A program made the position numbers and the translations under genes. Source: Paenibacillus sp. 1781tsa1 (GTDB lineage: Bacteria > Bacillota > Bacilli > Paenibacillales > Paenibacillaceae). Taken from it: 64,000 nt of DNA. Where the stretch lies: positions 1,612,001 to 1,676,000 of the forward strand of contig NZ_JAMYWY010000001.1 of assembly GCF_024159265.1 (NCBI RefSeq), given 5' to 3'. Of the stretch, positions 34,158 through 43,513 are shown one piece after another (the first letter of the stretch is position 1; every line of letters starts with the position of its first letter). The notes below the pieces were generated by a model, which was not told the DNA's origin, ran no database searches, and was given only the letters and a program-made list of their open reading frames with translations.

Positions 34158-35927
34158 ATGTATGGATTAACGAGAGATTTTATTCGTAACGGCGGAGCGT
34201 TCATGGTTTTGGAGAAAAAGGAAGGGTTACGAATGGAGGAATTGAGCCGGGTACAGATGGGCATGTTGTCCTCCAATCAGATTCCGCGACTTCTTCCTGT
34301 TCATATTCGGGAAGTGGACCGTAATGTAACTTTGCAGTACGACATATCCGGCTACAAGATGTTATCCCAGATGTTAAAGTCAAGCAAAATCAAGTTGCGT
34401 GTTCTGTATGGTCTGTTGTTCCAATTAGCCGATGCCTTCACGGAATGCCGACAATATATGCTGGAGCCTCGTAAATTATTGATCCAGGAAGAGTACCTAT
34501 TCATCAACGGTTCATTCGAACAGGGTGAGCTTGGGATGGTATATGTGCCCATCTTGGATACCGTTGAAGTTGATCCGATGCCTCAGCAATTCCGTGAGCT
34601 GGTAATCAGGCTGATGGCCCATGTACAGGAACTGCAGGGAGAAGGAATTCAGCGTGTTCTGCAGTTATGCGACAATGAACGCTGGGATATTAGACAATTG
34701 CGAGAGCTTCTACTGGAGTTATACGCAGACGAGAAAGAGAGCAGAGGAAGAGCGGCATTTCTCTCGTCCAGAACGTCGGAAACCGTCGATGGTCCAGGAG
34801 ATAATCTTCATTCGTCAATTACTGGGCGGGATAGCAGGCAATCCACTGGTTATTCTCCTCCAGATCAACTCGGTGCTCCTGTTCAAAATGCTGCTATGGA
34901 GTCGCAACTAAATTTCCGTCAGCCGCAGAAAACGAGTGAATCTGAGGTTGAAGACTTTCCGGTGAGATCTCGAACCTTTTCAGGCAGGCGCTCACCTGGA
35001 CAATCTTCATTGGAGGGCTCAAGCAACGTACATCATGGATCAAGTAACTCTTATGATTCATTAGAGCGTGTTGATATGGAAACGGAGGAAAAGTCCGGAT
35101 CTTCCAAAGTAACCTATATCATATTGGGCTGCATGGTTGCCATGGCATTGGTGTGGAGATTCATATACATGGAGCAACCGGGACAGACCCAGATGATTCT
35201 GTGCATGGTACTAAGCCTTGGCTTGCTTGGGGTAGCAGGATGGACATGGAAGCGTAAAGAAAACCCTCATAAAGACTCAGAGAATAAGCGGTCTTTTTCG
35301 TTCAATATAGGTAAGAACAAAGGGAAGCAAACGGAAGATGAAGAGGAACCATTTCAAGAAAGCTGGCGCTGGAATACAGCTGATAAAAAGGAGGAAGGTG
35401 TAAAACAAGCGACTGAATCGGTTGTAGAAGGAAATGCGCATTCCCGTTATCAACGTCTGCACATGACACCTGAACACTCCGAACCACCGTTCGTTCAGCG
35501 CCATGTGGAAACGATAGCTTCAACTTCAGAGCTAATCCCACATGATACAGTTGCGGAAGCAACCGTGAACTTGCAGAATCTGGCTAAAAGTAACTTTACA
35601 GGGGCAGGCCCGGTGATAGCGTCTTATTATCTTGAACGAAGATCTGGCAGTGGTGACCAACATGAACGGATGGATGTGCAGGGAGCATCTTTTGTCATCG
35701 GAAGATCGGCAGACATGGTTCAGTGGGTGGACACAGCGACCGGGGTGTCCCGTGCTCATGTGGAATTGAGCCGGAACAAATCGGGCTATGTGATTAAGGA
35801 TCTGGGTTCCGTCAATGGAACCATTCTTCAGGGCAATATTCTTGCTCCGTATAAGGAGTATCCATTGGCGGATGGAGATACATTTACACTTGCGGAATCG
35901 GTTTACACTTATCGGTCGATTGGATAA
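34158..35927 (+). CDS. FHA-domain membrane protein with DUF6382-like N-terminus
   Basis: A 589-residue protein ending the Tad operon. Residues 1-190 resemble the DUF6382 region (LLPVHIREVDRNVTLQYDIS; LLFQLADAF); two membrane helices near 317-337 and 345-363 are preceded and followed by disordered, charged linkers; residues 510-589 are an FHA domain with FVIGRSADMVQW, GVSRAHVELS and DLGSVNGT. FHA domains bind phosphothreonine, so this suggests control of pilus assembly by a Ser/Thr kinase, not seen here. Confidence 0.82.
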   Translation: MYGLTRDFIRNGGAFMVLEKKEGLRMEELSRVQMGMLSSNQIPRLLPVHIREVDRNVTLQYDISGYKMLSQMLKSSKIKLRVLYGLLFQLADAFTECRQYMLEPRKLLIQEEYLFINGSFEQGELGMVYVPILDTVEVDPMPQQFRELVIRLMAHVQELQGEGIQRVLQLCDNERWDIRQLRELLLELYADEKESRGRAAFLSSRTSETVDGPGDNLHSSITGRDSRQSTGYSPPDQLGAPVQNAAMESQLNFRQPQKTSESEVEDFPVRSRTFSGRRSPGQSSLEGSSNVHHGSSNSYDSLERVDMETEEKSGSSKVTYIILGCMVAMALVWRFIYMEQPGQTQMILCMVLSLGLLGVAGWTWKRKENPHKDSENKRSFSFNIGKNKGKQTEDEEEPFQESWRWNTADKKEEGVKQATESVVEGNAHSRYQRLHMTPEHSEPPFVQRHVETIASTSELIPHDTVAEATVNLQNLAKSNFTGAGPVIASYYLERRSGSGDQHERMDVQGASFVIGRSADMVQWVDTATGVSRAHVELSRNKSGYVIKDLGSVNGTILQGNILAPYKEYPLADGDTFTLAESVYTYRSIG

Positions 35928-35939
35928 GCCGTACTTCAA

Positions 35940-36851
35940 TCAGTCAGATAAACCGCGGTGCTTCAGATCCTCCAGAGCCTCGGTTAAGGTAGGGAAGGTG
36001 AATTGGAATCCGTGGTCGAGTGCTTTTTGCGGAATAACTCGCTGCCCTTGAAGCACAACAACGGATAGTTCACCAACCAAGGTTTTAATTAAGAAACTGG
36101 GTACGGGGAACCAGTGAGGGCGATGATACACCTTACCCACCGTGCGACCGAATTCATCATTGGTAACGGGATTTGGTGTGGAAGCATTCACAGGCCCGGA
36201 AATCTGTTTGTCCTGAATAGTGAAGTCAATCAGTCTGACGATATCCATAATGTGAATCCAGCTAGTCCATTGCTTGCCACTGCCAATTTTGCCGCCAACA
36301 CCTAGCATATAAGGCAGTTTCATTAATGGAAATGCACCTTTTTTATGTCCGAGTACCAAGCTAACCCGAATCTTAACAAGTCTCACATTTTTGATTGCAT
36401 CTGCAGCAACTTCCCATTGTTCCGAGACCCGGGACGGGAAGTTCATGGATTTTTGCGGACTGCTCTCGTCGAAGGTTTCATTAGGGGAGGTTCCATAGAT
36501 GGCCATGGCAGAAGCCTGAACGACCACTTCCGGCTTTTGCTCCAGGGATTCCACTAATCGGGCTACCCGTGCTACGGTTGTTACTCTGGATTCAACAATC
36601 TCCAGCTTCGCCTTGGTTGTCCAACGTTGATTCAGCGTTTCTCCGGCAAGGTTAACGAGAGCATCCATACCTTCCAACAAGTGAGGTTGTTCTTCGACTT
36701 GTTCCCACGATATATATGTAAGATTTTTACTTGGATTATGCAAGTCAGGCAGTTTTCGTGTAATAACTTTCACATGGTGCCCGGCTTGCAGCCAGTAATC
36801 TACAAGTGCTCCTCCCACAAATCCGGTACCTCCACAAATGGCAATTTTCAT
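35940..36851 (-). CDS. TIGR01777-type NAD-dependent epimerase/oxidoreductase
   Basis: A 303-residue atypical short-chain dehydrogenase. The nucleotide motif is GGTGFVGGALV, followed by ALVNLAGETLNQRWTTKAK and the SAMAIYG region, which are hallmarks of the YfcH/SulA-like family; the C-terminal DUF1731-like end contains VVLQGQRVIPQKALDHGFQF. ATG 36851 has GGAGAGG 9 bases upstream. Substrate unknown. It is convergent with the FHA gene with a 12-base gap. Confidence 0.88.
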   Translation of the reverse strand: MKIAICGGTGFVGGALVDYWLQAGHHVKVITRKLPDLHNPSKNLTYISWEQVEEQPHLLEGMDALVNLAGETLNQRWTTKAKLEIVESRVTTVARVARLVESLEQKPEVVVQASAMAIYGTSPNETFDESSPQKSMNFPSRVSEQWEVAADAIKNVRLVKIRVSLVLGHKKGAFPLMKLPYMLGVGGKIGSGKQWTSWIHIMDIVRLIDFTIQDKQISGPVNASTPNPVTNDEFGRTVGKVYHRPHWFPVPSFLIKTLVGELSVVVLQGQRVIPQKALDHGFQFTFPTLTEALEDLKHRGLSD

Positions 36852-37009
36852 ATCAAACATCCTCTCCATATTTTCACTGCCCTGATATATACCTGTGAAT
36901 CGACAAACAGCCCCGGCCGGTAAGCAATGCCTGTTGGGAACGAACTTACCTGACGGAGCATCTCTGTAAATTAACCAAATCTATATATGGCTTAACTCAT
37001 CTTTGTATC

Positions 37010-37477
37010 TTATTTAATCAAATGTTGATAAGGGGAATAATCGATTTTGTTTTTCTCCAAAAATTTTACCAAAAACTTATTATCCCGCTTCGGTGTGGCA
37101 ATAATGTATCCTTTGATACAATGATCTCTCGATACTTCCGTGGCGTTGTCTTCAACTGCAATTTTTCCGATCTCTGCAGCAATGGAATGTTTGGCGATGT
37201 CACGAAATGGCCCAGGTACAGGCTCGACGAGTTGATCCAAAAAAGCTTTGGCTTCATCAGTCCACAAGTGACGGCTGGCTTCCACCCAATAATTCTGCCA
37301 ATCCAGTTTGGACTTTCCGTCTGCTTTTGGTAGCACTTTCAAAAATTTGCGCATCATGAAAAATCCACCGATACACATGCTGCCAAGCAATAAAAAAGTC
37401 CAGAATGCGATCGTATTCATAAACCAATTGCTGGGGGAAGTGCTGGTCAGTATCATCGCGTAGGAGTCGAAAATCAT
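37010..37477 (-). CDS. DUF2621 family membrane protein (YneK-like)
   Basis: A 155-residue protein with one N-terminal helix (FWTFLLLGSMCIGGFFMMRKF) and a conserved cytoplasmic part, VLPKADGKSKLDWQNYW, LWTDEAKAFLDQLVEPVP and KGYIIATPKRDNKFL. The pattern matches B. subtilis YneK. ATG 37477 has GAGGTG 8 bases upstream. Function unknown. The 158-base gap to the next gene carries an imperfect hairpin GGTAAG/CTTACC near 36919-36951. Confidence 0.78.
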   Translation of the reverse strand: MIFDSYAMILTSTSPSNWFMNTIAFWTFLLLGSMCIGGFFMMRKFLKVLPKADGKSKLDWQNYWVEASRHLWTDEAKAFLDQLVEPVPGPFRDIAKHSIAAEIGKIAVEDNATEVSRDHCIKGYIIATPKRDNKFLVKFLEKNKIDYSPYQHLIK

Positions 37478-37650
37478 TGCGGAGTCACCTCGGTTCATTG
37501 ATTTTCACGGAAAGACGGATTCCGCCGCCTACCCATGTTCCATAAATTAGCTGTCTGAAATAGCCTCTATCCCGAATTATAACGCATTTCTAGATTTATT
37601 TCGATAATCGCGTTAGAATAAGGGATAATTCAGATTAAGGGGGATCAATA

Positions 37651-38757
37651 ATGCTGAAAATCGGCTCCCACGTGTCCTTTTCGGACAAGGGATTATTGAG
37701 TGCAACGAAGGAAGCGTCATCGTACGGTTCCAGTTCGTTTATGATATATACGGGTGCACCACAGAATACACGTCGCAAGCCAATTGAATCCATGTATATT
37801 GAAGAAGGCAAGCTTGCCATGCAAGAGGGTGGAATGGAAGATATCGTTGTCCATGCACCATACATTATTAATCTTGGCTCATACAAAGACAACACGTATA
37901 GACTCGCTGTAGATTTCCTTCAGGAAGAGATCCGTCGTACACATGCCATTGGTGTCAAAAACATCGTATTACATCCCGGCGCTTTTACAGATAAAGATGC
38001 CCACTATGGGATCGGACGGATCGCAGAAGGGTTGAATGAAGTGCTGGAAGGTGTGAAAGAGACAGATGTGAACATCGCTCTGGAAACCATGGCTGGCAAA
38101 GGTACGGAGATGGGGCGCAGTTTCGAAGAGATCGCCCAGATTATCGAGAAAGTAACGTATAACGAGCGCCTGACTGTGTGTATGGACACATGCCACATTC
38201 ACGATGCCGGATATGATATCGTTAACGATTTTGACGGTGTACTGGAACAATTCGATCGTACGGTAGGACTTGACCGCATTGCCGTAATGCATATTAATGA
38301 TAGTAAGAATGCTGTGGGTGCGCACAAGGACCGTCATACTCCCATTGGCTCTGGCTGGATTGGGTTTGAAGCGATTAACCGCATCGTTAACCATGAGAAG
38401 CTTCAAGGACGTCCATTTATTCTGGAGACACCTTGGATTGGCAAAGAGGCCAAAACACAGCGTCCAATGTATGAGGTGGAGATTGCGTTGCTTCGTGGGG
38501 ATGTTGCTGGTCGATTCGGCCAGGAATTCCTGACAGAAGTAGAACAATTGCAACACTTTTTCAAAGGTAAAGAGATTGAGTCCCGTTCGTATATTCTGGA
38601 TGTGTGGACGTTGCTCAAAAATGATGCCAAAGCCAAAAAGGCAGACCCGCGCGAACCGCTGGAACGCCTCTATGACATGGTGACTGAAGCTGCGTTGTTC
38701 CCACATTTGAATGAAGAACAACTGAATCATCGCTTGATTGCATGGCTTGCGGGTTAA
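37651..38757 (+). CDS. nfo: Endonuclease IV (Nfo) with C-terminal extension
   Basis: A 368-residue AP endonuclease of the TIM-barrel, three-zinc type that incises abasic sites in base excision repair. Family blocks are [66 protein letters not shown] and FILETPW. The barrel ends near residue 285; about 80 further residues ([20 protein letters not shown] onward) are helical and not part of the usual 280-300 residue enzyme. Start ATG 37651 has AAGGGGG upstream. Confidence 0.9.
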   Translation: MLKIGSHVSFSDKGLLSATKEASSYGSSSFMIYTGAPQNTRRKPIESMYIEEGKLAMQEGGMEDIVVHAPYIINLGSYKDNTYRLAVDFLQEEIRRTHAIGVKNIVLHPGAFTDKDAHYGIGRIAEGLNEVLEGVKETDVNIALETMAGKGTEMGRSFEEIAQIIEKVTYNERLTVCMDTCHIHDAGYDIVNDFDGVLEQFDRTVGLDRIAVMHINDSKNAVGAHKDRHTPIGSGWIGFEAINRIVNHEKLQGRPFILETPWIGKEAKTQRPMYEVEIALLRGDVAGRFGQEFLTEVEQLQHFFKGKEIESRSYILDVWTLLKNDAKAKKADPREPLERLYDMVTEAALFPHLNEEQLNHRLIAWLAG

Positions 38758-38799
38758 CCCCGCAGGTCATGGCTTAATTGAAGGAGGAAGAATAACCCG

Positions 38800-39693
38800 A
38801 TGGAGATCCACGCTAAACAAGTACGCCCTGATTCTAAAAACCGCGCCGATCGTGCGCGCATGCTCATTTCCTGTCCAGATGGTCCAGGAATTGTAGCTGC
38901 GGTATCTCATTTCCTGCACCAGCATGGTGCAAATATTGTTCAGTCGGACCAGTACACCATGGACCCTGCTGGCGGCATGTTCTTTATGCGGATTGAGTTT
39001 GATCTTCCGCAATTGTTGGTCAATTTGCCGAAACTGGAAGCTGATTTTGCAGAAGTGGCAAGCCGTTTCCAAATGGAATGGACGTTATCTGCGGTTAGCC
39101 GCAAGAAGAAATTAGCTATCTTTGTATCCAAAGAAGATCATTGTCTGGTTGAATTGTTGTGGCAATGGCAGGCAGGCGACTTGGATGCAGATATTGCGCT
39201 TGTAGTCAGCAACCATCTGGACATGAAGGATTATGTAGAATCATTTGGCATTCCATATCATCATATTCCGGTTACAGCAGATACGAAGAAAGAAGCGGAA
39301 CAACGTCAACTCGACGTCATCGGCAACGATGTGGATGTGATCATTCTGGCTCGTTACATGCAGATCATCTCTCCAATGTTCATTGAGCACTATCGCAATC
39401 GAATCATTAATATCCATCATTCATTCCTGCCGGCCTTTGTTGGTGGTAAACCTTATGCACAAGCGTATAACCGTGGTGTCAAAATCATCGGTGCGACAGC
39501 GCACTATGTTACGGAAGAACTGGATGGCGGCCCGATTATTGAACAAGACGTGCAACGTGTAAGCCACGGAGATGATGTCACCGAACTGAAGCGCATTGGA
39601 CGTACCATTGAGCGTGTTGTGCTTGCACGTGCCGTGAAGTGGCATGTTGAAGACCGGGTTCTCGTTCATGAAAATAAGACGGTCGTATTTTAA
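38800..39693 (+). CDS. purU: Formyltetrahydrofolate deformylase PurU
   Basis: A 297-residue enzyme that hydrolyses 10-formyl-THF to formate and THF. An N-terminal ACT domain (ARMLISCPDGPGIVAAVSHF) precedes a GART-like domain with LARYMQIISPMFIEHY, NIHHSFLPAFVGGKPY and ATAHYVTEELDGGPII, which carry the catalytic Asn, His and Asp. ATG 38800 follows GGAGGA. Probably single gene ended by the hairpin at 39747. Confidence 0.95.
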   Translation: MEIHAKQVRPDSKNRADRARMLISCPDGPGIVAAVSHFLHQHGANIVQSDQYTMDPAGGMFFMRIEFDLPQLLVNLPKLEADFAEVASRFQMEWTLSAVSRKKKLAIFVSKEDHCLVELLWQWQAGDLDADIALVVSNHLDMKDYVESFGIPYHHIPVTADTKKEAEQRQLDVIGNDVDVIILARYMQIISPMFIEHYRNRIINIHHSFLPAFVGGKPYAQAYNRGVKIIGATAHYVTEELDGGPIIEQDVQRVSHGDDVTELKRIGRTIERVVLARAVKWHVEDRVLVHENKTVVF

Positions 39694-39746
39694 GTTTACA
39701 CTTTAATACTGTGCAAGGTTGATTCGGAACCACATAATAGATTGAG

Positions 39747-39790
39747 AAAAAAGCGACCCCATTCGTTTACGAACGGTGAGTCGCTTTTTT
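39747..39790. terminator. Bidirectional terminator, purU and the convergent membrane gene
   Basis: AAAAAAGCGAC at 39747-39757 pairs GTCGCTTTTTT at 39780-39790 with inner TTCG/CGAA pairing. The stop codon of the minus-strand gene falls in the loop region, so its last codons are part of the hairpin. Confidence 0.85.
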
Positions 39791-40243
39791 CGCGCTTATA
39801 TACTTTCCGCACAAGCCGAGCACAATACCGAATAACAGATGACCGATTACCCAGTAGAGAATGGCTGTTATATCGTAAAGGTTTGGTACACGTGAAGAAA
39901 GTTGAGAGAGCGGGATGTAGAGCAGGGAAGATCCAGCACCGAGCAAGATTCCTTTGAACATCGGGTGGCCAGAATGCCTTACCCACCATAGATAGAAGAT
40001 GCCAATGAATACGGACACGAAGAGATGCAGAGAAAATTCAATCCATTCGGGAAGTGTTGGCGGAAGTCCAGGTACAAAATCAATATTCAGAAGCAGGGTA
40101 TATACCTTTTCACCAGTGTAAAGCTGAATTGTTTTGAGGAAGAATCCAAGGACAACTCCCGAAACCATACCTGTTAAAATGCCCGAGATCCAGGGTAATG
40201 AACGATTTGAGTACCCAGTAGGGTGAGCAGCATGTACAGACAT
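39767..40243 (-). CDS. Integral membrane protein, YagU/YqhR-like
   Basis: A 158-residue protein with four hydrophobic segments: ISGILTGMVSGVVLGFFLK, EFSLHLFVSVFIGIFYLWW, FKGILLGAGSSLLYIPLSQL and ILYWVIGHLLFGIVLGLCG. The layout resembles the DUF1440/YagU and YqhR groups of conserved membrane proteins, but the match is by pattern only. Function unknown. It is preceded by a perfect inverted repeat at 40267-40286. Confidence 0.6.
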   Translation of the reverse strand: MSVHAAHPTGYSNRSLPWISGILTGMVSGVVLGFFLKTIQLYTGEKVYTLLLNIDFVPGLPPTLPEWIEFSLHLFVSVFIGIFYLWWVRHSGHPMFKGILLGAGSSLLYIPLSQLSSRVPNLYDITAILYWVIGHLLFGIVLGLCGKYISAKKATHRS

Positions 40244-40266
40244 GATAACAACCTCCTATGATTGGT

Positions 40267-40286
40267 GTTTACTTTGAAAAGTAAAC
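40267..40286. promoter_or_regulatory. Perfect inverted repeat upstream of the membrane gene
   Basis: GTTTACTTT-ga-AAAGTAAAC, 9-base arms, 24 bases upstream of the minus-strand start. The size and position fit an operator. The 430-base gap 40244-40674 otherwise holds the tkt promoter and no gene. Confidence 0.4.
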
Positions 40287-40518
40287 CACAGTCCCGCTTT
40301 CGAATCCATATTCAGGATATGTTATGTAAATTTAACTTGGATATCTAAAAAGTGTATGGTTTTCGTGTTAAAGGTTATACTTCATGCGATGGATTTGCGA
40401 GGCTTAATAGGTCTGTTTATGGAATTTAATGCCTTGTCTTGGTACGGTTTTTGCTTGATTGGCAAGGGATTATTCATCACAAACAACCAATTTTTCACGA
40501 ACTTCTAAAAGAAGGTTA

Positions 40519-40547
40519 TGGAAAAGCTTCACGCCAAGTGATACAAT
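40519..40547 (+). promoter_or_regulatory. Likely tkt promoter
   Basis: TGGAAA at 40519-40524 and TACAAT at 40542-40547 with 17-base spacing and a TG extended -10. Confidence 0.5.
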
Positions 40548-40674
40548 ACAAAAGTGAATAAGTCAAAATGAAACACTCAAGCGGATTCACTTATTGTGAA
40601 ATTCGGTTTGCTTGTATGATGAGAGGGATTCGCTTGCGCACCCGACTTATCTAAAGACATGAGGAGGACAAACC

Positions 40675-42717
40675 ATGACTGACAAGAACGAAGCGATTCA
40701 AAAGGACGAGAACAGCACGATCGACAACCTGTCGATTACTACCGTACGTACTTTGGCGATTGATGCAATTGAGAAGGCAAATTCCGGACATCCGGGTATG
40801 CCTATGGGCTCCGCTCCAATGGGGTACCAACTTTTTGCAAAAACGATGACTCATAACCCGGACCACCCAACTTGGGTTAACCGGGACCGTTTTGTCCTGT
40901 CTGCAGGACACGGCTCCATGTTGCTGTACAGCTTGCTCCACCTGAGCGGATATGATCTTCCAATGGAAGAACTGAAACAGTTCCGTCAATGGGGAAGCAA
41001 AACACCGGGTCACCCGGAATTCGGACATACTGCAGGTGTTGATGCAACTACAGGCCCACTGGGTCAAGGTATTGCAATGGCTGTAGGTATGGCGATGGCT
41101 GAAGCTCAACTGGGCGCAACTTACAATAAAGACAAGTTCAACGTAGTTGATCACTACACTTACGCAATCTGTGGTGATGGCGACTTGATGGAAGGTGTAT
41201 CGCATGAATCAGCTTCCCTGGCTGGACGTTTGCACTTGGGCAAATTGATCATGTTGTTCGACTCCAATGACATCACGCTGGATGGTAAATTGGATCTGTC
41301 TTCTTCCGAAAGCATCGCGAAGCGTTTTGAAGCTTATGGCTGGCAAGTGCTGCGCGTAGAAGATGGTAACGATCTGCCTGCAATCGAAAAAGCAATTCAG
41401 GAAGGTCAAGCAGATACGCTGCGTCCTACACTGATCGAAGTTAAAACGGTTATCGGTTATGGTAGCCCGAACAAACAAGGTAAAGGCGGCCACGGCGGTA
41501 CTCACGGATCTCCACTGGGTGCAGACGAAGCCAAATTGACTAAAGAGTATTACAAATGGGTTTATGAAGAAAACTTCCACGTACCAGCTGAAGTTCGCGA
41601 TCACTTTGCACAAGTGAAAGATCGTGGTATCTCTGCTAATAAAGCTTGGGACGAGAAATTTGCCGAGTACAAAAAAGCATTCCCTGAGCTGGCAGCTCAA
41701 TTCGAAACAGCGATTAACGGCGACCTTCCAGAAGGATGGGACCGTGATCTTCCTAAATATGCAGCAACAGACAAAGCACTCTCAACTCGTGTAGCATCTG
41801 GTAACGCTCTGAACGGTCTGGCACACAACGTGCCACAACTGACAGGTGGATCTGCTGACTTGGAAAGCTCCACAATGACTCACTTGAACAACCTGGAGAA
41901 CTTCACACCTGAAGATTACTCTGGCCGTAACATCTACTTCGGTATCCGTGAATTCGGTATGGCTGGAGCAATGAACGGTATGGCACTGCACAGTGGTGTG
42001 AAAGTATTCGGAGGTACGTTCTTCGTATTTACCGATTACCTGCGTCCGGCTGTTCGTCTGGCTGCCCTGATGGGATTGCCTGTAACGTATGTTCTGACTC
42101 ACGACAGTATCGCTGTTGGTGAAGACGGTCCTACGCACGAACCGATCGAGCAACTGGCATCCCTGCGTATCATTCCTAACCTGACGGTTATTCGTCCGGC
42201 TGACGGTAATGAAACTTCGGCTGCTTGGGCTTACGCGCTTGAGAACAAGAGCAATCCGGTTGCACTCGTACTCACTCGTCAAAACCTGCCGATCCTCGAA
42301 GGTACCGTTGAAGGTTCACGTGAGAACGTGAAACGTGGTGCTTATGTTGTCTCTGATGCAAAAGATGGCAAAGCGGTAGCACAAATCATCGCTACAGGTT
42401 CTGAAGTGCAATTGGCTGTTAAAGCTCAAGCAGCACTGGCTGAACAAGGCATTCAAGTTCGCGTAATCAGCATGCCAAGCTGGGATCTGTTCGAGAAACA
42501 AGATAAAGCTTACAAAGAGTCCGTTCTTCTTCCGGATGTTAAAGCTCGTCTTGCAATTGAAATGGCTTATCCAATGGGCTGGGAGAAATATGTTGGAGAT
42601 CAAGGTGACATTCTCGGAATCAGCACATTCGGTGCTTCCGCGCCAGGCGACCGTGTTATCCAAGAGTATGGCTTTACAGTGGACAACGTGGTTAGCCGCG
42701 TAAAAGCATTGCTGTAA
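40675..42717 (+). CDS. tkt: Transketolase
   Basis: A 680-residue thiamine-diphosphate enzyme of the pentose phosphate pathway. It has [19 protein letters not shown] near the start, the TPP motif [25 protein letters not shown], and the pyrimidine-domain segment [20 protein letters not shown] followed by [20 protein letters not shown]. Length is standard. ATG 40675 follows GAGGAGGA. Codon use is strongly biased, as expected for a highly expressed gene. Confidence 0.98.
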   Translation: MTDKNEAIQKDENSTIDNLSITTVRTLAIDAIEKANSGHPGMPMGSAPMGYQLFAKTMTHNPDHPTWVNRDRFVLSAGHGSMLLYSLLHLSGYDLPMEELKQFRQWGSKTPGHPEFGHTAGVDATTGPLGQGIAMAVGMAMAEAQLGATYNKDKFNVVDHYTYAICGDGDLMEGVSHESASLAGRLHLGKLIMLFDSNDITLDGKLDLSSSESIAKRFEAYGWQVLRVEDGNDLPAIEKAIQEGQADTLRPTLIEVKTVIGYGSPNKQGKGGHGGTHGSPLGADEAKLTKEYYKWVYEENFHVPAEVRDHFAQVKDRGISANKAWDEKFAEYKKAFPELAAQFETAINGDLPEGWDRDLPKYAATDKALSTRVASGNALNGLAHNVPQLTGGSADLESSTMTHLNNLENFTPEDYSGRNIYFGIREFGMAGAMNGMALHSGVKVFGGTFFVFTDYLRPAVRLAALMGLPVTYVLTHDSIAVGEDGPTHEPIEQLASLRIIPNLTVIRPADGNETSAAWAYALENKSNPVALVLTRQNLPILEGTVEGSRENVKRGAYVVSDAKDGKAVAQIIATGSEVQLAVKAQAALAEQGIQVRVISMPSWDLFEKQDKAYKESVLLPDVKARLAIEMAYPMGWEKYVGDQGDILGISTFGASAPGDRVIQEYGFTVDNVVSRVKALL

Positions 42718-42721
42718 TAGC

Positions 42722-42833
42722 GGTTGTTCAAAAAGTCTACTTTTGATTACGAAGGATGCCTCACGGCATCATCAGCGTCGAATATGGGATTCAGCCGAAA
42801 AGTACTGAAAACCTGACTTTCTGAACACGCACC
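42722..42833. repeat. Short repeat family R2, full-length MITE-like copy
   Basis: A 112-bp element between tkt and ppnP. The left end GGTTGTTCAAAAAGTC and the right end (reverse) GGTGCGTGTTCAGAAAGTC are imperfect terminal inverted repeats. It has no coding capacity. Partial relatives lie at 23027-23071 and 43461-43484. Confidence 0.6.
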
Positions 42834-42984
42834 TATAGTTTCATAAGCGCTGCTATGGTTGGGAGGGCATCATGCTGTCCTGGTCCATGGCAGCAAGTTA
42901 TTTCCGCAGAACATGGGCGGTAAATGTTATCGCCCTGATCTGTTTTGCCTTTTGTTTTCATTAACTTCAGGGGAGCGGGTACGC

Positions 42985-43302
42985 ATGTCACAATTCGATC
43001 AAGTCAGTGTAGTGAAAGAGGCCAACATTTATTATGAAGGTCAGGTAACCAGCAGAACAGTTATTTTGGGGGATGGCAGCAAAGTGACTCTGGGCATCAT
43101 GCTTCCAGGCAGTTATGAATTCGGTACGGATTCCCGTGAAATTATGGAGATTCTGTCCGGAGATCTGAAAGTATTGCTTCCCGGAGAAGAAGAGTGGCAA
43201 GAGATTCAAGGCCAAGCTACGTTCCACGTGCCTGCCGAATCCAAATTTAAACTGGAGATACGCAGCGTTACTGACTACGTCTGCTCGTACCCGGCGGAAT
43301 AA
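42985..43302 (+). CDS. ppnP: Pyrimidine/purine nucleoside phosphorylase PpnP-like
   Basis: A 105-residue cupin of the DUF1255/YaiE family. The segments TSRTVILGDGSKVTLGIMLPG, EIMEILSGDLKVLLPGEEEW and ATFHVPAESKFKLEI are the family pattern. E. coli PpnP phosphorolyses several nucleosides. The ATG at 42985 follows AGGGGAG; the longer frame from 42859 has no site and starts in repeat-derived DNA. Confidence 0.88.
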   Translation: MSQFDQVSVVKEANIYYEGQVTSRTVILGDGSKVTLGIMLPGSYEFGTDSREIMEILSGDLKVLLPGEEEWQEIQGQATFHVPAESKFKLEIRSVTDYVCSYPAE

Positions 43303-43308
43303 CATAAG

Positions 43309-43355
43309 AAGGGTAAGCAGAACCGCAACCCGCGGATTCGGTTTACCCTTTTTGC
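43309..43355 (+). terminator. Terminator after ppnP
   Basis: AAGGGTAA at 43309-43316 pairs TTACCCTT at 43343-43350 with an inner CCGC/GCGG helix and a T-run. Confidence 0.8.
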
Positions 43356-43460
43356 TTCTTGAATAGGAACGACAAAGTTCGAGCGGCAAGCTTGTCAGCC
43401 CCGTGGATTTGAAGTATCCTTAAGGCAAGTTGTTTAGAATGGAATACGGAAATAATATAA

Positions 43461-43484
43461 GAGGTTGTTCAAAAAGACCGCTTT
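43461..43484 (+). repeat. Short repeat family R2, left-end fragment
   Basis: GAGGTTGTTCAAAAAGACCG matches the left end of the element at 42722. It lies 30 bases before the pgi start and forms part of its 5' leader. Confidence 0.5.
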
Positions 43485-43513
43485 ATAATCGAAATCAGGA
43501 GGTTTTTGAGATC

